The notes beneath the pieces were generated by a model. That model had not been told where the DNA came from. It was given only the letters and a program-made list of their open reading frames with translations, and made no database searches. Below, piece by piece: positions 46,030 to 56,368 of a stretch of 64,000 nt of DNA (position 1 is its first letter; each line of letters begins with the position of its first letter). The stretch is from contig CM026568.1 in the NCBI GenBank assembly GCA_015143295.1, forward strand, positions 29,768,441-29,832,440, written 5' to 3'. Made by a program: the position numbers and the translations under genes. This DNA comes from Tetracentron sinense (lineage: Eukaryota; Streptophyta; Magnoliopsida; Trochodendrales; Trochodendraceae).

Positions 46030-46413
46030 GAAACCAAATCCTCTACGGTGATAACCGGATTTGGCAAAACCGGTTATCACCCCTCAGGTTGCCATGTGTC
46101 CCTTTTGACACCCCTTAACTGTGGTTAAGATTCACCTTCTCCTAGGGGTCACCCACTCATCCTTGGTTTTTTAAAAAAATATTAATCTTTTTTTTAAAAT
46201 TAAAAAACTGTCTTTAGGGGTTTTTTTTTTAATATTAAAATATTTTAAAAAAGAATTGATATTTTTTTTCTAAAAACCAAGAATGGATGGGTGAACCCTA
46301 GGGTGGGTGAATCTTAACCACAGTTAAGGGGTATCAAAGGAGACACGTGGCAACCTTAATGGGTGATAACCGGATTTGCCAAATCCGATTATCAGCGTAG
46401 AGGATCTGGCTTC
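46030..46413. repeat. Double-hairpin Mutator-like MITE
   Basis: 384 bp; ends GAAACCAAATCCTCTACGG and TAGAGGATCTGGCTTC. End palindromes TAACCGGATTTGGCAAAACC and CCGGATTTGCCAAATCCG. Inner arms GACACCCCTTAACTGTGGTT and complement. TSD TATCCCACT / TATTCCACT (46021-46029, 46414-46422), 8 of 9 matching. Confidence 0.88.
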
Positions 46414-47040
46414 TATTCCACTCTCTCACACAAAGTCCATCTTAAAGCGACAGGTTTTAATTACCCAAAAAAAGAAAAATTGACAGATTTTCCGTTAATG
46501 CATTTTATAAGAATGCACATTGCCACATTCAAACAACCCCTTGGGGTTAACAACCTTGTGATCCAGTTATTCAGAAGTCGGTTACTTGTCCTTTTGACTG
46601 TTAAAAATGATCAAGTTGACCAAATCTAATGTTATGCTAGAATAGTGGACAGTGATCTACACAATCCTAACCATCCGATATATTGACTGTTTTGCAGAAG
46701 TCTGTGATCATCGATCCAACAATCGGATAACCATTGGTGAATCTAACCATCAAACCTAAGGTTATATTTGAATGATTAGCACTGTCTACAAAGTAAGCCC
46801 ATGATTATTAGATATTTATGATCTGTGAGGAACAGAGTTTATATAAACTCTTATGTTTGTATAAGGCTTACACCAGAAATTCCTTATCAAAAGTAAATCC
46901 AAGGGACTTCCATTCAATTGCTGAGAAAAATCCAAGTTGATGTGAAATGAAGAACAGATCCTTGTTCTTTACTTCTTTTTGGCTCCCTTTACCTTGCACT
47001 TTGGAACCTACTACCAGTCTTCAACCTACCTTTCCCTTCT

Positions 47041-47454
47041 ATTATAAAAGAAATTGAAACCCCCAGAAAAAAAGAAAAAAAACCAGAAATGTCTCTTAGG
47101 GTTTGTGCTGCAATAACCACTGTCCAAGACAAGAGCCATCAAAAAACATTAATGGCCGATTCTCCAGTACTGTGGTAAGTGACTTTCAACCTTAATATCT
47201 TCTAAGTTACTTCCTCTTCTTCTTTCGCAATAAATGAAGAATATGGTATTTTTAGCCCCAAATCACCTTCTAAAGTAGGTGGGTTTATCTCAAATTTGAG
47301 GAAAATTTGGTCTTATTTAGTACACCCATCTGCTAAAATGAATTGGGTTTGAATTCGAAGCAAGAAAATAAAATGATTTTTGAGCCTACCCATGTGTTTG
47401 ATCCCTGAAAGCTGAGAAGAAAGATGGTTCTTTGAGCATACCCAGTCCCCTAAA
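47041..47454 (+). promoter_or_regulatory. Core promoter and leader with uORFs of the ATL46-like gene
   Basis: A TATA-type sequence ATTATAAAA lies at 47041-47049. Two upstream open frames follow: 47089-47178 (29 codons plus stop, starting MSLRVCAAITT) and a minimal M-V-L-stop at 47424-47435, 19 bases before the main start. A GTAAGT at 47175-47180 overlaps the stop of the first and could be a leader-intron donor, which would change that uORF. Translational damping of the E3 ligase is a reasonable inference. Confidence 0.45.
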
Positions 47455-48600
47455 ATGTCCTGGATTCGATCTCAAATCAAGCAAAAATATGGTCTTTTGA
47501 CCCATCCACCTCTTTCTTCTCCACATTCTCCCCCTGTTTCTTCTTCTTCTTCTCGTTCATTCTCATCCCCTTATAGTAGTAATTATCAGAAAGAATCAAC
47601 CCCATCTTCATCTGGCAGTAAAATCAGTCCAACTGTTCTGTTCATCATAGTCATTCTAGCAGTTATCTTTTTCATCTCTGGTCTCCTTCACTTACTTGTT
47701 AGATTTCTCATAAAGAAGCCATCTTCCTCATCAACCTCCCAGTCTAGCAGATACCCAGAATTGTCTACCTCTGATGCTCTCCAAAGGCAGCTACAACAAC
47801 TTTTCCATCTTCATGACTCAGGTCTAGATCAAGCTTTCATAGATGCTCTTCCTGTCTTCCTCTACAAAGAGATAATGGGTCTGAAAGAACCATTTGATTG
47901 TGCTGTTTGTCTCTGTGAATTTTCAGGGCAAGACAAGTTGAGATTGCTTCCCTTGTGTAGCCATGCTTTTCACATTACCTGTATAGACACATGGCTCCTT
48001 TCAAACTCAACATGCCCTATTTGCAGAGGGACTCTTTTCACCCCTGGCCTTGCCATTGAAAACCCAGTGTTTGATTTTGATGATTCAAGGGAAGATGGGT
48101 TTTCAGGTTATGGAGGAGATGGGTTTTGTTCTGTTCAGAAACCAGTAGAGGATGAGATTGTTAGTGAGAAGAGGGTTTTCCCTGTGAGACTTGGAAAGTT
48201 CAGAAGCTTGAATGATGAAGAAGAAGGAGGAGAGAAGATAGGAGAAGGAGAGACCAGTAGTAGTAATTTAGATGCAAGGAGATGCTACTCCATGGGTTCA
48301 GTTCAATATGTGGTTGGTAATTCGAACCTGCAAGTGGCCTTGTGCCATGATAGAGAGGAGGGTAATAGTGATGTGAAGCTTGAGAAAGGGGGAGATGGAC
48401 ACAATGGGAATTCTTCAGTTGATGGGGATATTGGGGGGAAGAAGATTAGTAGTGGAAGTAAAGGTGAGAGCTTTTCTGTTTCCAAGATTTGGCTATGGTC
48501 CAAGAAGGGCAGATTCCCAAGTTCTTCAGATACCCATATGAGTATCTCTTCTTCACTTAATCTGGCTTTGCCAAGGTCTGAAAGAACTCAGGATATATGA
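47455..48600 (+). CDS. ATL46: RING-H2 E3 ubiquitin ligase, ATL46-like
   Basis: A single coding exon of 381 residues, close to Arabidopsis ATL46. It begins MSWIRSQIKQKYG, matching the conserved family start. A transmembrane helix follows at about residues 61-86 (SPTVLFIIVILAVIFFISGL), then the LQRQLQQLFHLHDSGLDQAF block and the GLD-type ATL motif ahead of the RING (FIDALPVFLYKEI). The RING-H2 finger is CAVCLCEF...LLPLCSHAFHITCIDTWL...CPICRG, about residues 149-190, with all eight zinc ligands present. Further C-terminal landmarks are FPVRLGKF, SSSNLDARRCYSMGS and KGESFSVSKIWLW. Family members transfer ubiquitin from E2 enzymes to membrane-associated substrates, often in stress or defence; the substrate here is unknown. 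The upstream region has uORFs. Orthology to ATL46 versus the sister ATL47 is not fully certain. Confidence 0.93.
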   Translation: MSWIRSQIKQKYGLLTHPPLSSPHSPPVSSSSSRSFSSPYSSNYQKESTPSSSGSKISPTVLFIIVILAVIFFISGLLHLLVRFLIKKPSSSSTSQSSRYPELSTSDALQRQLQQLFHLHDSGLDQAFIDALPVFLYKEIMGLKEPFDCAVCLCEFSGQDKLRLLPLCSHAFHITCIDTWLLSNSTCPICRGTLFTPGLAIENPVFDFDDSREDGFSGYGGDGFCSVQKPVEDEIVSEKRVFPVRLGKFRSLNDEEEGGEKIGEGETSSSNLDARRCYSMGSVQYVVGNSNLQVALCHDREEGNSDVKLEKGGDGHNGNSSVDGDIGGKKISSGSKGESFSVSKIWLWSKKGRFPSSSDTHMSISSSLNLALPRSERTQDI

Positions 48601-49049
48601 TGGTATTTTGTCCTGTATTTTCTTTTTTAATCAGCCATTCCATTTATCACAGTTTGTTGAGCTTTTGTTTGATCTTTTCTCTGGATTTTTTGGGATGCAA
48701 ATTTGTCTAAATTATGCTTCTCTTTATTACTTTTTGGCAGTGCACTTTATCTTTTGATCCAAAACCCAAACACATTAAGCTTTTATTTTCTTCTTTTTTC
48801 TTTCTTCTTTAAAGACTTTCTTGCTTTGGGATGAACTCCTGTGTATTTATTATTCGAAGACCTTAGCTGCTTTGGCACATCCTCATCTAGCATCCAAAGG
48901 CAGTTGATCAGTGTGATTTTGGGTATGGCCCATCATTTTAAGAGTTAAAGAAAATAAAGTTGGTAATCTATTAGTCTCTGGAACGAGGTTATCCGGACAA
49001 CTTTGAGCACCCAACTAAGCCCCTCAGGCTGTGCAGATCCCCTTGTACT
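48601..49049. other. 3' flank of the ATL46-like gene
   Basis: T-rich, presumed 3' untranslated region in its first part. No other gene seen. Confidence 0.4.
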
Positions 49050-49172
49050 ACACAAGGAGGAAAGCCAGGATAAATCCCGAAGGGTGGCCCAACAAGGGGA
49101 AGGGACTCGAACTCAAGACCTCCGTTTCTTGAGGGGGTGGTCTTGACCACTAGCCCAACCTTTCCTTGAAAT
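49050..49172 (-). mobile_element. SINE-like element, minus strand
   Basis: The minus strand reads GGTTGGGCTAGTGGTCAAGA (box A-like) and CTTGAGTTCGAGTCCC (box B-like) with spacing close to a tRNA, then a tRNA-unrelated region. A long poly(A) tail and TSD were not found, so the copy is probably truncated. A genuine tRNA gene is unlikely: no acceptor-stem pairing is visible. Confidence 0.6.
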
Positions 49173-49505
49173 CTTGTATAAGATACACAGTTATAGTGGA
49201 TTCAAATCTCATTTGATTATTCATTCATGCTTTTGAGGGTTGGGGGTTTTCTTCTTTCATTGTAGTATTTTTTTTTTTGAGATATCGCCTTCTTTGTATT
49301 ACTCACTTAGTCCCTCTTTTGGGTTGGATAGTGATGGTGGTGGGATCCATGAAAAGTGGTGTCAAGGTTTGTTGTGATGAGAGCTATGATTTGAAACGTC
49401 TGTGAGAAATGGTGGTGGGACCTTGGGGAATTCTTCCAAGTTTGAACAACCCCTACTTAATCTTGATATTTTTGTTATAGCTTTCTTTTCTTGTTATCTT
49501 TCCTC

Positions 49506-49539
49506 TTTTTTTTTTTTTTTTTTTTTGGGGGGGGGGGGG
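49506..49539 (+). repeat. T21-G13 homopolymer pair
   Basis: A run of 21 T directly followed by 13 G. A GT then GA microsatellite follows at about 49656-49695. Exact lengths in such runs are prone to sequencing error. Confidence 0.85.
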
Positions 49540-49699
49540 TGTAGGTGAGTGGTTGGTCAGTCACAAACTCACAAGGTAGAGGCTTGAGATCAGTCAAATA
49601 TATGAAACTATATGGTCCTTTCCAATGTCATGTATGGCGTGTGAGTGTGCCTTGCGTGTGTGTGTGTGTGTGTGTGAGTGAGAGAGAGAGAGAGACTGA

Positions 49700-50239
49700 T
49701 TAAGATCTTGAACAGGAGCCTAGGCATAAATTAATGGGGGTGTTTGATAAAAGAGTCCAAGCACTTGTATCTGGTACATAAATTAAAGAGGTGGTTGATT
49801 AGAAAACAAAAGTGTAAAGAAACAGCATTTATGGGATATTTGAGTATGATTAAAGTGACTGATCTTTTTCTAGTATAATCTGTGTATTCATCAGTAAGTT
49901 AGAGGCAGTATCCCATATAATATCCTTGAGAATCCGATCAGTAGTAACATGGCTTTGGCTTAGCAACATCATCTGGGGATTAAATTTTACATATTTATTG
50001 GATTCTTTTTTTAAGCTAACCCAGTGGGGGAGGGGGTGGCATAGGATTCATGTAAGTATAATAACATTAGCATATTGCCGAGATTAATGAAACAATATAA
50101 GAAACCTTTTTTTTTTTTTATCATGCATTAGGCTTTTTTAGACATCGGGATTAATGTCATAAAATTTTACCAAAATTTACAAATGACGAAACCCTCCGGC
50201 TTGGGATTTGTGGCTCTCCGGAGTTCATGCGAAGATAAA
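49700..50239. other. Intergenic DNA
   Basis: AT-rich with a T run near 50107-50119. No gene or repeat end recognised. Confidence 0.4.
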
Positions 50240-50580
50240 TGTTTTAAAAAGAAGTTATGGGCTAGATGTGTTTTAATCAAATTGGGTATCACAATTTGAT
50301 TGTGAAATCGGATTCAAGGTACATTGTGGATGCCTGAGACAATACAAAAGTTCCCCCATAGTCTTGTTGGTACTGGAACATAAACATATAGTCTTGTTGG
50401 TACTGGAACATAAAGATAAATATGATCATCTCTCGTATTTCTTGCATTATTCTCCATATTTTTAAGGAAGCTAATTCCCTTACAGATAAGCTGGATAATA
50501 TAGCACATGACCCTAATTCCTCATTTGTTTTTAATGATCTTCATTAAGCTCCTTCTTGTATTTACCTTTAGGTTTTGCTT
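50240..50580 (+). mobile_element. LINE remnant: RNase H domain piece
   Basis: Translated plus-strand frames give LWARCVLIKLGI, then LIVKSDSRYIVDA and, after frame changes, FKEANSLTDKLDNIAHDPNS, the characteristic order at the end of plant LINE ORF2 (E...LW, SDS, then N...AD.LA). It is broken by stops and shifts. Inside it a 28-bp unit (ATAGTCTTGTTGGTACTGGA) is tandemly repeated at about 50357-50412. Confidence 0.7.
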
Positions 50581-51719
50581 GATAATTGCTTAAAACTGGT
50601 GTTTGATTTATTAGAATTGTTAATAGATGAGGTTTATTCTTTTGTTGGGGTAAGATTTATGTCCCCCCAATTTTGATTTGATTAAAAATAAACATGTATG
50701 GGTCTGCCAAACCCCCACCTCCAATGGGTGACTTAATGAAGAAAAAAAAACTGTGTTCGCACATGACCCACAAAGCCCATGATGATAAAACCTTCTAATC
50801 CAACAGGTGGGTAATCACTAGATCCGGCTGATTTGAGGCATCAGGGATTCATTAAGGATTGGGTCAGCCATTCACGGGCTCAGTGGGCTTTCCACTTGTC
50901 GCCGAACCACGATTACTTAAAATATAATATATGATTTACATAATGACGTGGGGTATCATAATATGATAATGTGTTTTGCATAAAAAGGCAATCTATATTA
51001 TTACATATGAGGAATGCTAGCAAAGCAAGCAACGTTAAATAGTCTGGTATAAAGCCATATGGCCCATCAACAATTCCATACAATAATACCAACACTTTAT
51101 ATATTCATATTCAGCTATTTACTTGGTAACTCCTGCAGGTTAATTTGGGCCTACTGGGTCTAACAGCAAACCCAGCTGACGCTGATTATTTTCTGGGCCC
51201 AAAGAAAACCCTACAAGAGCCATGAAATGAGGGGTAGTAGGCCTGAAAACCCTGTTTGCTTGATAGCTGACACAAGCTTACTTGCGTTGACGGGATAGAC
51301 CATTCCATATGGACAATTTTCGGCTCTAGTGATGATAGAAACCAAGCTTATAACCAAATTTGTAAGTGAAGGTGAGCTGGGCTTCCACATTTAGTTAAAG
51401 CCCATAATGGGTTGGGGCCCATCTAAGCAAATCCGATATTAAGCCCCCAAAAGGGTGGGACCTCTCTTTTTGGTGGGGCCATGACGACTCCCATCTATGC
51501 AGACTATCTGATGGCTGGCCCATCATTTGCACGGCCTGCCTTGATGGTATATGAATCTATCAATGCACGTGCATGCATGATTTGTGAGCCACACCAGCTC
51601 CACCTTTTGGATGTTGAGAAATGCTAACCCCAGGCATAAACTTCCAAACTCACTAGAACAGTTTTGTCCTAAATTTTCTACTTTTTTTTTTCTTAACCTC
51701 TGGAGGGGGCTAAAAACGA
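50581..51719. other. Intergenic DNA, no gene supported
   Basis: Contains several GGCCCA/TGGGCC words but no repeat ends, RNA gene or coding region that I can support. Confidence 0.45.
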
Positions 51720-52360
51720 TAGGTGATGAAACCCACAGTTAGGTGTGTAATCGACTAGTATGGTGTTTAGGCTCAACTCATTAAGGATGCATGGCTCGGG
51801 TTTGAACTCGACTATTAGCTTGGAATCGGCTCGGTTTCTTTAGTTAGATGAACTGAGCTTGAGCTCGTTCACTACATTTGTTACTTCTTAGATCAAAGGT
51901 TTAGATATTTAGATCAACGACCAAATCAAAATTAAAATATATGTATATTATCTTAATACTTTACATACTTTTTTTTTTTTCAAGTTAGGGTATCTCAGCA
52001 AATGCCAAACTAATACCCTAACCCCTATGAGACTGACACCACAAGTCCCATGAGGGGTCAAGAGAGGGACTCAAACAACCGACCTCCGAGTTTAAGGTTC
52101 GCCGACCATTGAGCTATCCCTCGTGGGTGTACATATTTGAATACATATAATAAATTAACTATACTATATATATTAAATGAGTCGAGTATCTTAACAAGCT
52201 GAGCAAATGCAAGTTTGGAAATCAAGCTCGAGCAAGCTTGATTTGTTTATTGAATAAACAAGCTCAAATAAGTTTTTACTTGATTTGTTTATTAAATAAA
52301 CAAACTCAAATAAGTTTTTAACCAGCTGTTCGCAAGCAGCTTAGTTCATTTACCATCAGC
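51720..52360. repeat. AGCTTGAGCTCG-rich repeat with nested SINE
   Basis: Both sides of the SINE at 51971 carry words such as GAGCTTGAGCTCG and AAGCTCGAGCAAGCTTG, suggesting one older element split by the SINE. A 42-bp unit (TTGATTTGTTTATT.AATAAACAA, about 52235-52320) is tandemly repeated twice. Ends and superfamily unresolved. Confidence 0.45.
51971..52129 (-). mobile_element. SINE, minus strand, ~9-bp TSD
   Basis: Poly(T) at the left on the plus strand. The minus strand has GGATAGCTCAATGGTCGGCG (box A-like) and GGTTGTTTGAGTCCC (box B-like). TSD TACATACTT / TACATATTT (51962-51970, 52130-52138), 8 of 9. It is a different SINE subfamily from 8031/16722. Confidence 0.75.
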
Positions 52361-52679
52361 CCTACCCACACTGAGAGTTCGAAATTTTTTTGAATCAATG
52401 TACATATAAGTATGATGTTTAATACTATGAGGGCATAAATCTTCGGGAGGAGGGACTGTTGTTAAAAAAATTGCATGGCCCCACTAACGCCAATCACATG
52501 ATTATAGTCTACACTTACCCTATGTACACAGACAGGTCACAAAATCTTTTTTTTTTGGTAGGACAGGTCATAAAAACTTGAGACATAACTTTTCTCTTTT
52601 TGGTGTTTTCTAAAGATAAATTCTGCACATAGAGTAGATGTCAAATGAATGAATGATACATGCAATTTTTGGTGTTTTC

Positions 52680-52793
52680 TAGTTGCAACCCAAGGGCATA
52701 GAAGTCCTTCAAATGAATGAATGTTACATGTTAGTGAGGCCTTTCAGAAATTATTTTTTTTTGAAGGACTTCTATACCCTTAGGAAGCAACTA
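52680..52793. repeat. Short foldback element
   Basis: AGTTGCAACCCAAGGGCATA plus GAAGTCCTTCAA at the left pairs with TTGAAGGACTTCTATACCCT plus TAGGAAGCAACT at the right: arms of about 32 bp around a 50-bp loop. No TSD resolved. A nearby direct repeat (TTTTTGGTGTTTTCTA, AATGAATGAATG) overlaps its left part. Confidence 0.7.
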
Positions 52794-53189
52794 CCAAGTC
52801 TTGGGTAGCACTTAGCAAATACAAAGTTGGGAAAAAAATATGAACCACGAACTACACATACACAATGATGAGTCTTTAGATATAATTCTTATTTTTCCAC
52901 AATTGACTGTTTAAATAAATCAAAAAATACATCACATTCGCCATTTTTAGTTTTTAAACACTATAATGCAAATAAAAAATAAGATAAAAATAAATTAATG
53001 TAATCAAAGAAAAACAAAAGAGACGATCCGAATATGCGCTCCGATCAACGTCAGAAAGTCAACCACCCATTATATCGGGCACTAGCTGCATGACCCCTCC
53101 AAGAAAGAAAGAACGCATTATCTGGCATCCCAGCGCACGTTAGCCAATAGGTGCACCAAACCATTATCTCTCTGTAAGACTTTTAACCT
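52794..53189. other. 3' flank of the minus-strand gene at 53190-53666
   Basis: AT-rich DNA, presumably including the 3' untranslated region of the minus-strand gene. Nothing else supported. Confidence 0.4.
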
Positions 53190-53666
53190 TCATGTGAAGG
53201 CCGGCACATCCTTGCCGATATCCATAGATGGCTTTGCCGGTACCGGAATCGATGCGTATCGGGACGAGAAATCGCGGTAGCCATGATCGTCGTCAAACTG
53301 ACCGTTTTGTCCCGGCCCATCATCGAAGTTGAGGGCATAACTCAAAGGGTCATATTGGAATTTACCAGACTTACTACACGCTTTGTTTTTGTTGAATCGC
53401 CGGATAAAAGTCTTCCACTTGGGTCCGGCGATGAGCTCCGACCACTCTCTCGCCTTCTTCAAAGCCTTCCATCCTTTGGCCCACCATTTATCTTCGTTCT
53501 CATCCGTCCGAATTCTCTCCCACCATACCAATCCAACGGTCTTCGATCGATCAGACCCGAAACACGGTACCCAGAAACAACACCCTCTCTTTGCGAACAC
53601 CATATGCTCCATTTCTCCACTCGATTCTCCTTCTTTCTCCCCGAAATCAGTATTCTCTGCCACCAT
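53190..53666 (-). CDS. Conserved plant protein of unknown function
   Basis: A single exon of 158 residues. I do not recognise a named domain but believe I have seen this family in plant genomes. Landmarks, in order: CCFWVPCFGS (residues 29-38), VGLVWWERIR, WWAKGWKALKKAREWSELIA, GPKWKTFIRRFNKNK, FQYDPLSYALNFDDGPG and YRDFSSRYASIPVP, ending DVPAFT. It is rich in Trp and basic residues in the middle and acidic/Gly towards the C-terminus, with no signal peptide or membrane helix. The pattern CF(W)VPCFGS near the N-terminus could be a lipidation or metal site, but that is a guess. A TATA box lies about 160 bp upstream. The plus strand has overlapping open frames that are shadows. The start was chosen as the first Met of the frame (MVAENTDF); MEHMVF at residue 18 is an alternative. 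Confidence 0.82.
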   Translation of the reverse strand: MVAENTDFGEKEGESSGEMEHMVFAKRGCCFWVPCFGSDRSKTVGLVWWERIRTDENEDKWWAKGWKALKKAREWSELIAGPKWKTFIRRFNKNKACSKSGKFQYDPLSYALNFDDGPGQNGQFDDDHGYRDFSSRYASIPVPAKPSMDIGKDVPAFT

Positions 53667-53822
53667 CTCTGCCCCTGAACAAGAGCCTGTGGATTAGATT
53701 ATCAAAAGTGGGTAGGTTTAGCAGGAAAAGCCAAGGAAGTTTATCCTCGGCTTGATCCTGCAAACCCTAACCCTAATTCCTCTTCTCTCTCTCTCTGTGT
53801 TTGTTGTGTGTTTGTGAGGGTA

Positions 53823-53836
53823 AATATATATATAGC
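53823..53836 (-). promoter_or_regulatory. TATA box of the minus-strand gene
   Basis: GCTATATATATATTTA on the minus strand, about 160 bp before the start codon at 53666. A CT run (about 53786-53799) in between would lie in the leader. Confidence 0.5.
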
Positions 53837-54127
53837 TATATTCATGGCCAGGGGATTATAGTGTGACCGGTATATGCCGGTTGCCATATGCTAGTGATAT
53901 TGGGGCCTCTAAGGCTGTAACGGCTCTTTGTGTATTGAAACGCCTATTATAATTCGAGGCCCCACCTATCACTTCCGGTAATTCAGATCTACTTTTTATT
54001 CTATTTTAACGGTCGGAACTCGGAAGTGTGGTAGTGGAATGGCAAGGAAACTACAACAGCTGGTGAAACTTAGCAACAATGTCTTTTGTAATCCGCCACC
54101 ACATACGATCAATAATGGACTTTGCTA

Positions 54128-54215
54128 CTGAGACCCCAGGGCCGAGGCCATCTACCTGAAATCTCAGCCTCTTAGAGCATGGTCTCGGCCTCAAGGGTGT
54201 CTTATGAACTTTATC
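54128..54215. repeat. Partial GGTCTCAGTAGC foldback MITE
   Basis: GACTTTGCTACTGAGACCCC on the left and GCATGGTCTCGGCCTCAAGG on the right match the ends of the family at 21132 and 61788. The interior is shortened and the right terminus incomplete. Confidence 0.5.
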
Positions 54216-54779
54216 CAGCATGCTGATAAATTATAATTTTTTTTTTTTTTGGTTTAATGAGTGGTCAAGTCATCAAATATAATCCGTCAAAAAAAAATGA
54301 AAAGTCATCAACGTATAAAGGGTAAAGGCATAAAGCCTTACAGTTCATGGGTGCCGCTCCAATATTCTTGATCGTGTCTTAGAATCTTTTGAAGGACCAA
54401 GTGAATTTCTTTAAATGATTGATCAGGTGGTGCACGGTTGAGCATATATCTATAGGTACAAATTGTAAGGGAGTAAAATTGTTAAGGCATTCAGCTTGGT
54501 CATACCCCACATTCCAGCTCAATTGATTGAATCCCTGACCCGAGCAAAGTCATGTTTACCCGACCTGACCCGAGCTCTGATGCGACTAGCTCAAACTCCA
54601 ACATGTATATCCTAACCCAGCCCACCAACGCTCGAGTAAGATAGGCTAGCAAGGCCTCATCCCGAGCTAGCCAATTGTTCCGATTATTGATCATCTTCGG
54701 CCTGACTTTCCACCCGAGCTGCCCCATCCCGAGCCTCCTAAGGCGTAGTGCCACCAGCCGTCCCAAATTATCACTCAGA
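54216..54779. other. Intergenic DNA, GACCCGAGC-rich
   Basis: No gene supported. The 54500-54750 stretch has repeated CCCGAGC/GACCCGA words, probably an old repeat, without ends that I can define. Confidence 0.35.
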
Positions 54780-55320
54780 GATATCCCATTGGTCTCAATA
54801 CCATGCCGTAGTACGACTCTGTGTATAGGAGGTACATATTGTCTAGATTAACAAGAAGACATCGACCACCCACAACGTGGCCAGGTATGTGCATTCAGTA
54901 TCAGTTTCGTACGGGAGCTGAGACAATAGTTCATCAACCCTAAATAGAAACAGAGGACATTGATGAATAAAAAAGGAAAATTTCTTCAAAAAGGGGGATG
55001 GATCAATAGGACAAAGGATCACATAGATGGGGGAGAGAAAGAGAGAGAGCGAGCTAAGAATCACACTCGAAGAGAGAATCATCTTGATATCGTCGTCGTC
55101 CTTCAACTCACTGGTTTTAGGAGAATACTGAGTTGACCGTCAGAGTGTCTTTATATGTCCCATGTCCCTCACATCCTAAAGAGGAAGAATTCTTCAACCA
55201 ACAAGCGGCAGACAAGTTTTCACAGGTTCTAGATCAGGTTCTCCCCCACACAAATAAACTGCGAGAGAGAGTACGAGCTAATGGGCCCAAGTACCCATTA
55301 AGTTTTAGGTTTAATAATAG
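54780..55320 (-). mobile_element. Possible LTR remnant, minus strand
   Basis: Read on the minus strand there is a promoter-like ACATATAAAGACACTC at about 55150-55135, followed by a CT-rich stretch and a GTTGATGAACTATTGTCTCA-like block, the usual layout of U3-R-U5 in plant LTRs. No paired LTR, TSD or coding piece was seen. Broken fossil, if it is one. Confidence 0.3.
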
Positions 55321-55454
55321 TGAGTTGGTAGGTGATTGGTAGGGAAAAATGATCAGCGAATCCAATAGATGTGGTGGCATCATATCATAACGTGATTATG
55401 ATTAATTGCTTTTAGCTGGCGATTTGCATAAAATCAACGGTGAAGATATTATAT

Positions 55455-55700
55455 TCTCCAGGGGCTGGGGATTGGATTTGGTCTGGCGACTGGCCCACTC
55501 TCAAACCCCCTTAAACTGCCCTTTTAATCCTGGATAAATCTTTTTTAACTTTTGTGGTTAGTTTTTTTTTCTAAAAACAAAGATTACATGGTTGAACCCT
55601 AAGGGTTAGTGAAACTTAACCATTGTTAAGAGGTGTCAAAAAGGTCACGTGTTGACCTGTGGGAGGGCAAGATGAAATCCCATCCCCTGGGCTTGGGCGG
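55455..55700. repeat. Diverged foldback related to the double-hairpin MITE
   Basis: CCAGGGGCTGGGGATTGG on the left answers AAATCCCATCCCCTGG on the right. The arms include GTTGAACCCTAAGGGTTAGT and TTGTTAAGAGGTGTCAAAAA, as in the Mutator-like family. The TAACCGG palindromes are absent and the outer ends differ, so it is a sister family. Confidence 0.55.
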
Positions 55701-55879
55701 CATATTTCTACAACATTACAATATGGATAGGGCTACAAAGGAGCCGGATCGGTCCGTAGGTTTGGAGCTAGGCTTGGTGGTCTTGATGATCCCCGTCATT
55801 ACTTGTTAGTGCAGGTTTGTGTGAAAGGAGTATAGAATTGTGGTAGAAAGAGGAAATAGCATTCGGGATAAGAATGTTA

Positions 55880-56150
55880 TCAGAACAGGACTGGTCATCG
55901 AACCGACTGAGTGGCTGTTCCCGGTTTTACCCGTTCAACCGGTCCAGTTTGACCATGTCTTTTTTATTAAAAAAATTCATTTTTATTCAGTTATGACCGG
56001 TTCTGACCACTGATTCCCGGTTCTTCCAATTTTGGCAAAAATGACCGGTTTTTAAACATGTCCGATTTTGGGAACCAATACCGGTGAGGGGATCGGTTTC
56101 CAGTTTTTCCAGTTTGACCGGCCAGTCGGTCCAGTTCTGACAACAGTGAT
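55880..56150. repeat. CCGGTT-rich foldback repeat
   Basis: ACTGGTCATCGAACCGACTG and CCGGTCCAGTTTGACC at the left pair loosely with GGTTTCCAGTTTTTCCAGTT and GACCGGCCAGTCGGTCCAGT at the right. Similar sequence runs off the right edge of the window (63930-64000) and occurs in the pseudokinase intron. Ends unresolved. Confidence 0.5.
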
Positions 56151-56247
56151 AAGTAGAGAAGGCCTAAGAACGCCTGACCACAACACCACTACTACTTGGC
56201 AACAAGAGTAGAATGGACTTACCTTCGGAGCAGAGTATTGATGTGTT

Positions 56248-56368
56248 AGTTGCGGGCAATCATGATAGGGCTTTAAATGGCCTAAAACTTTGGAAGCATC
56301 CAAGATAGAGTTGCGGGCGATCATGATAGGGCTTTAAATGACCAAAAACTTTGGAAGCATCCAAGATT
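56248..56368 (+). repeat. Two-copy 61-bp tandem repeat
   Basis: AGTTGCGGGC.ATCATGATAG through GGAAGCATCCAAGAT occurs twice with three differences. The unit has no recognised function. Confidence 0.85.

Noticed and set aside
49050-49172. tRNA gene on the minus strand
   Set aside because: Box A and box B are present, but no acceptor stem or anticodon arm pairs; it fits a SINE better.
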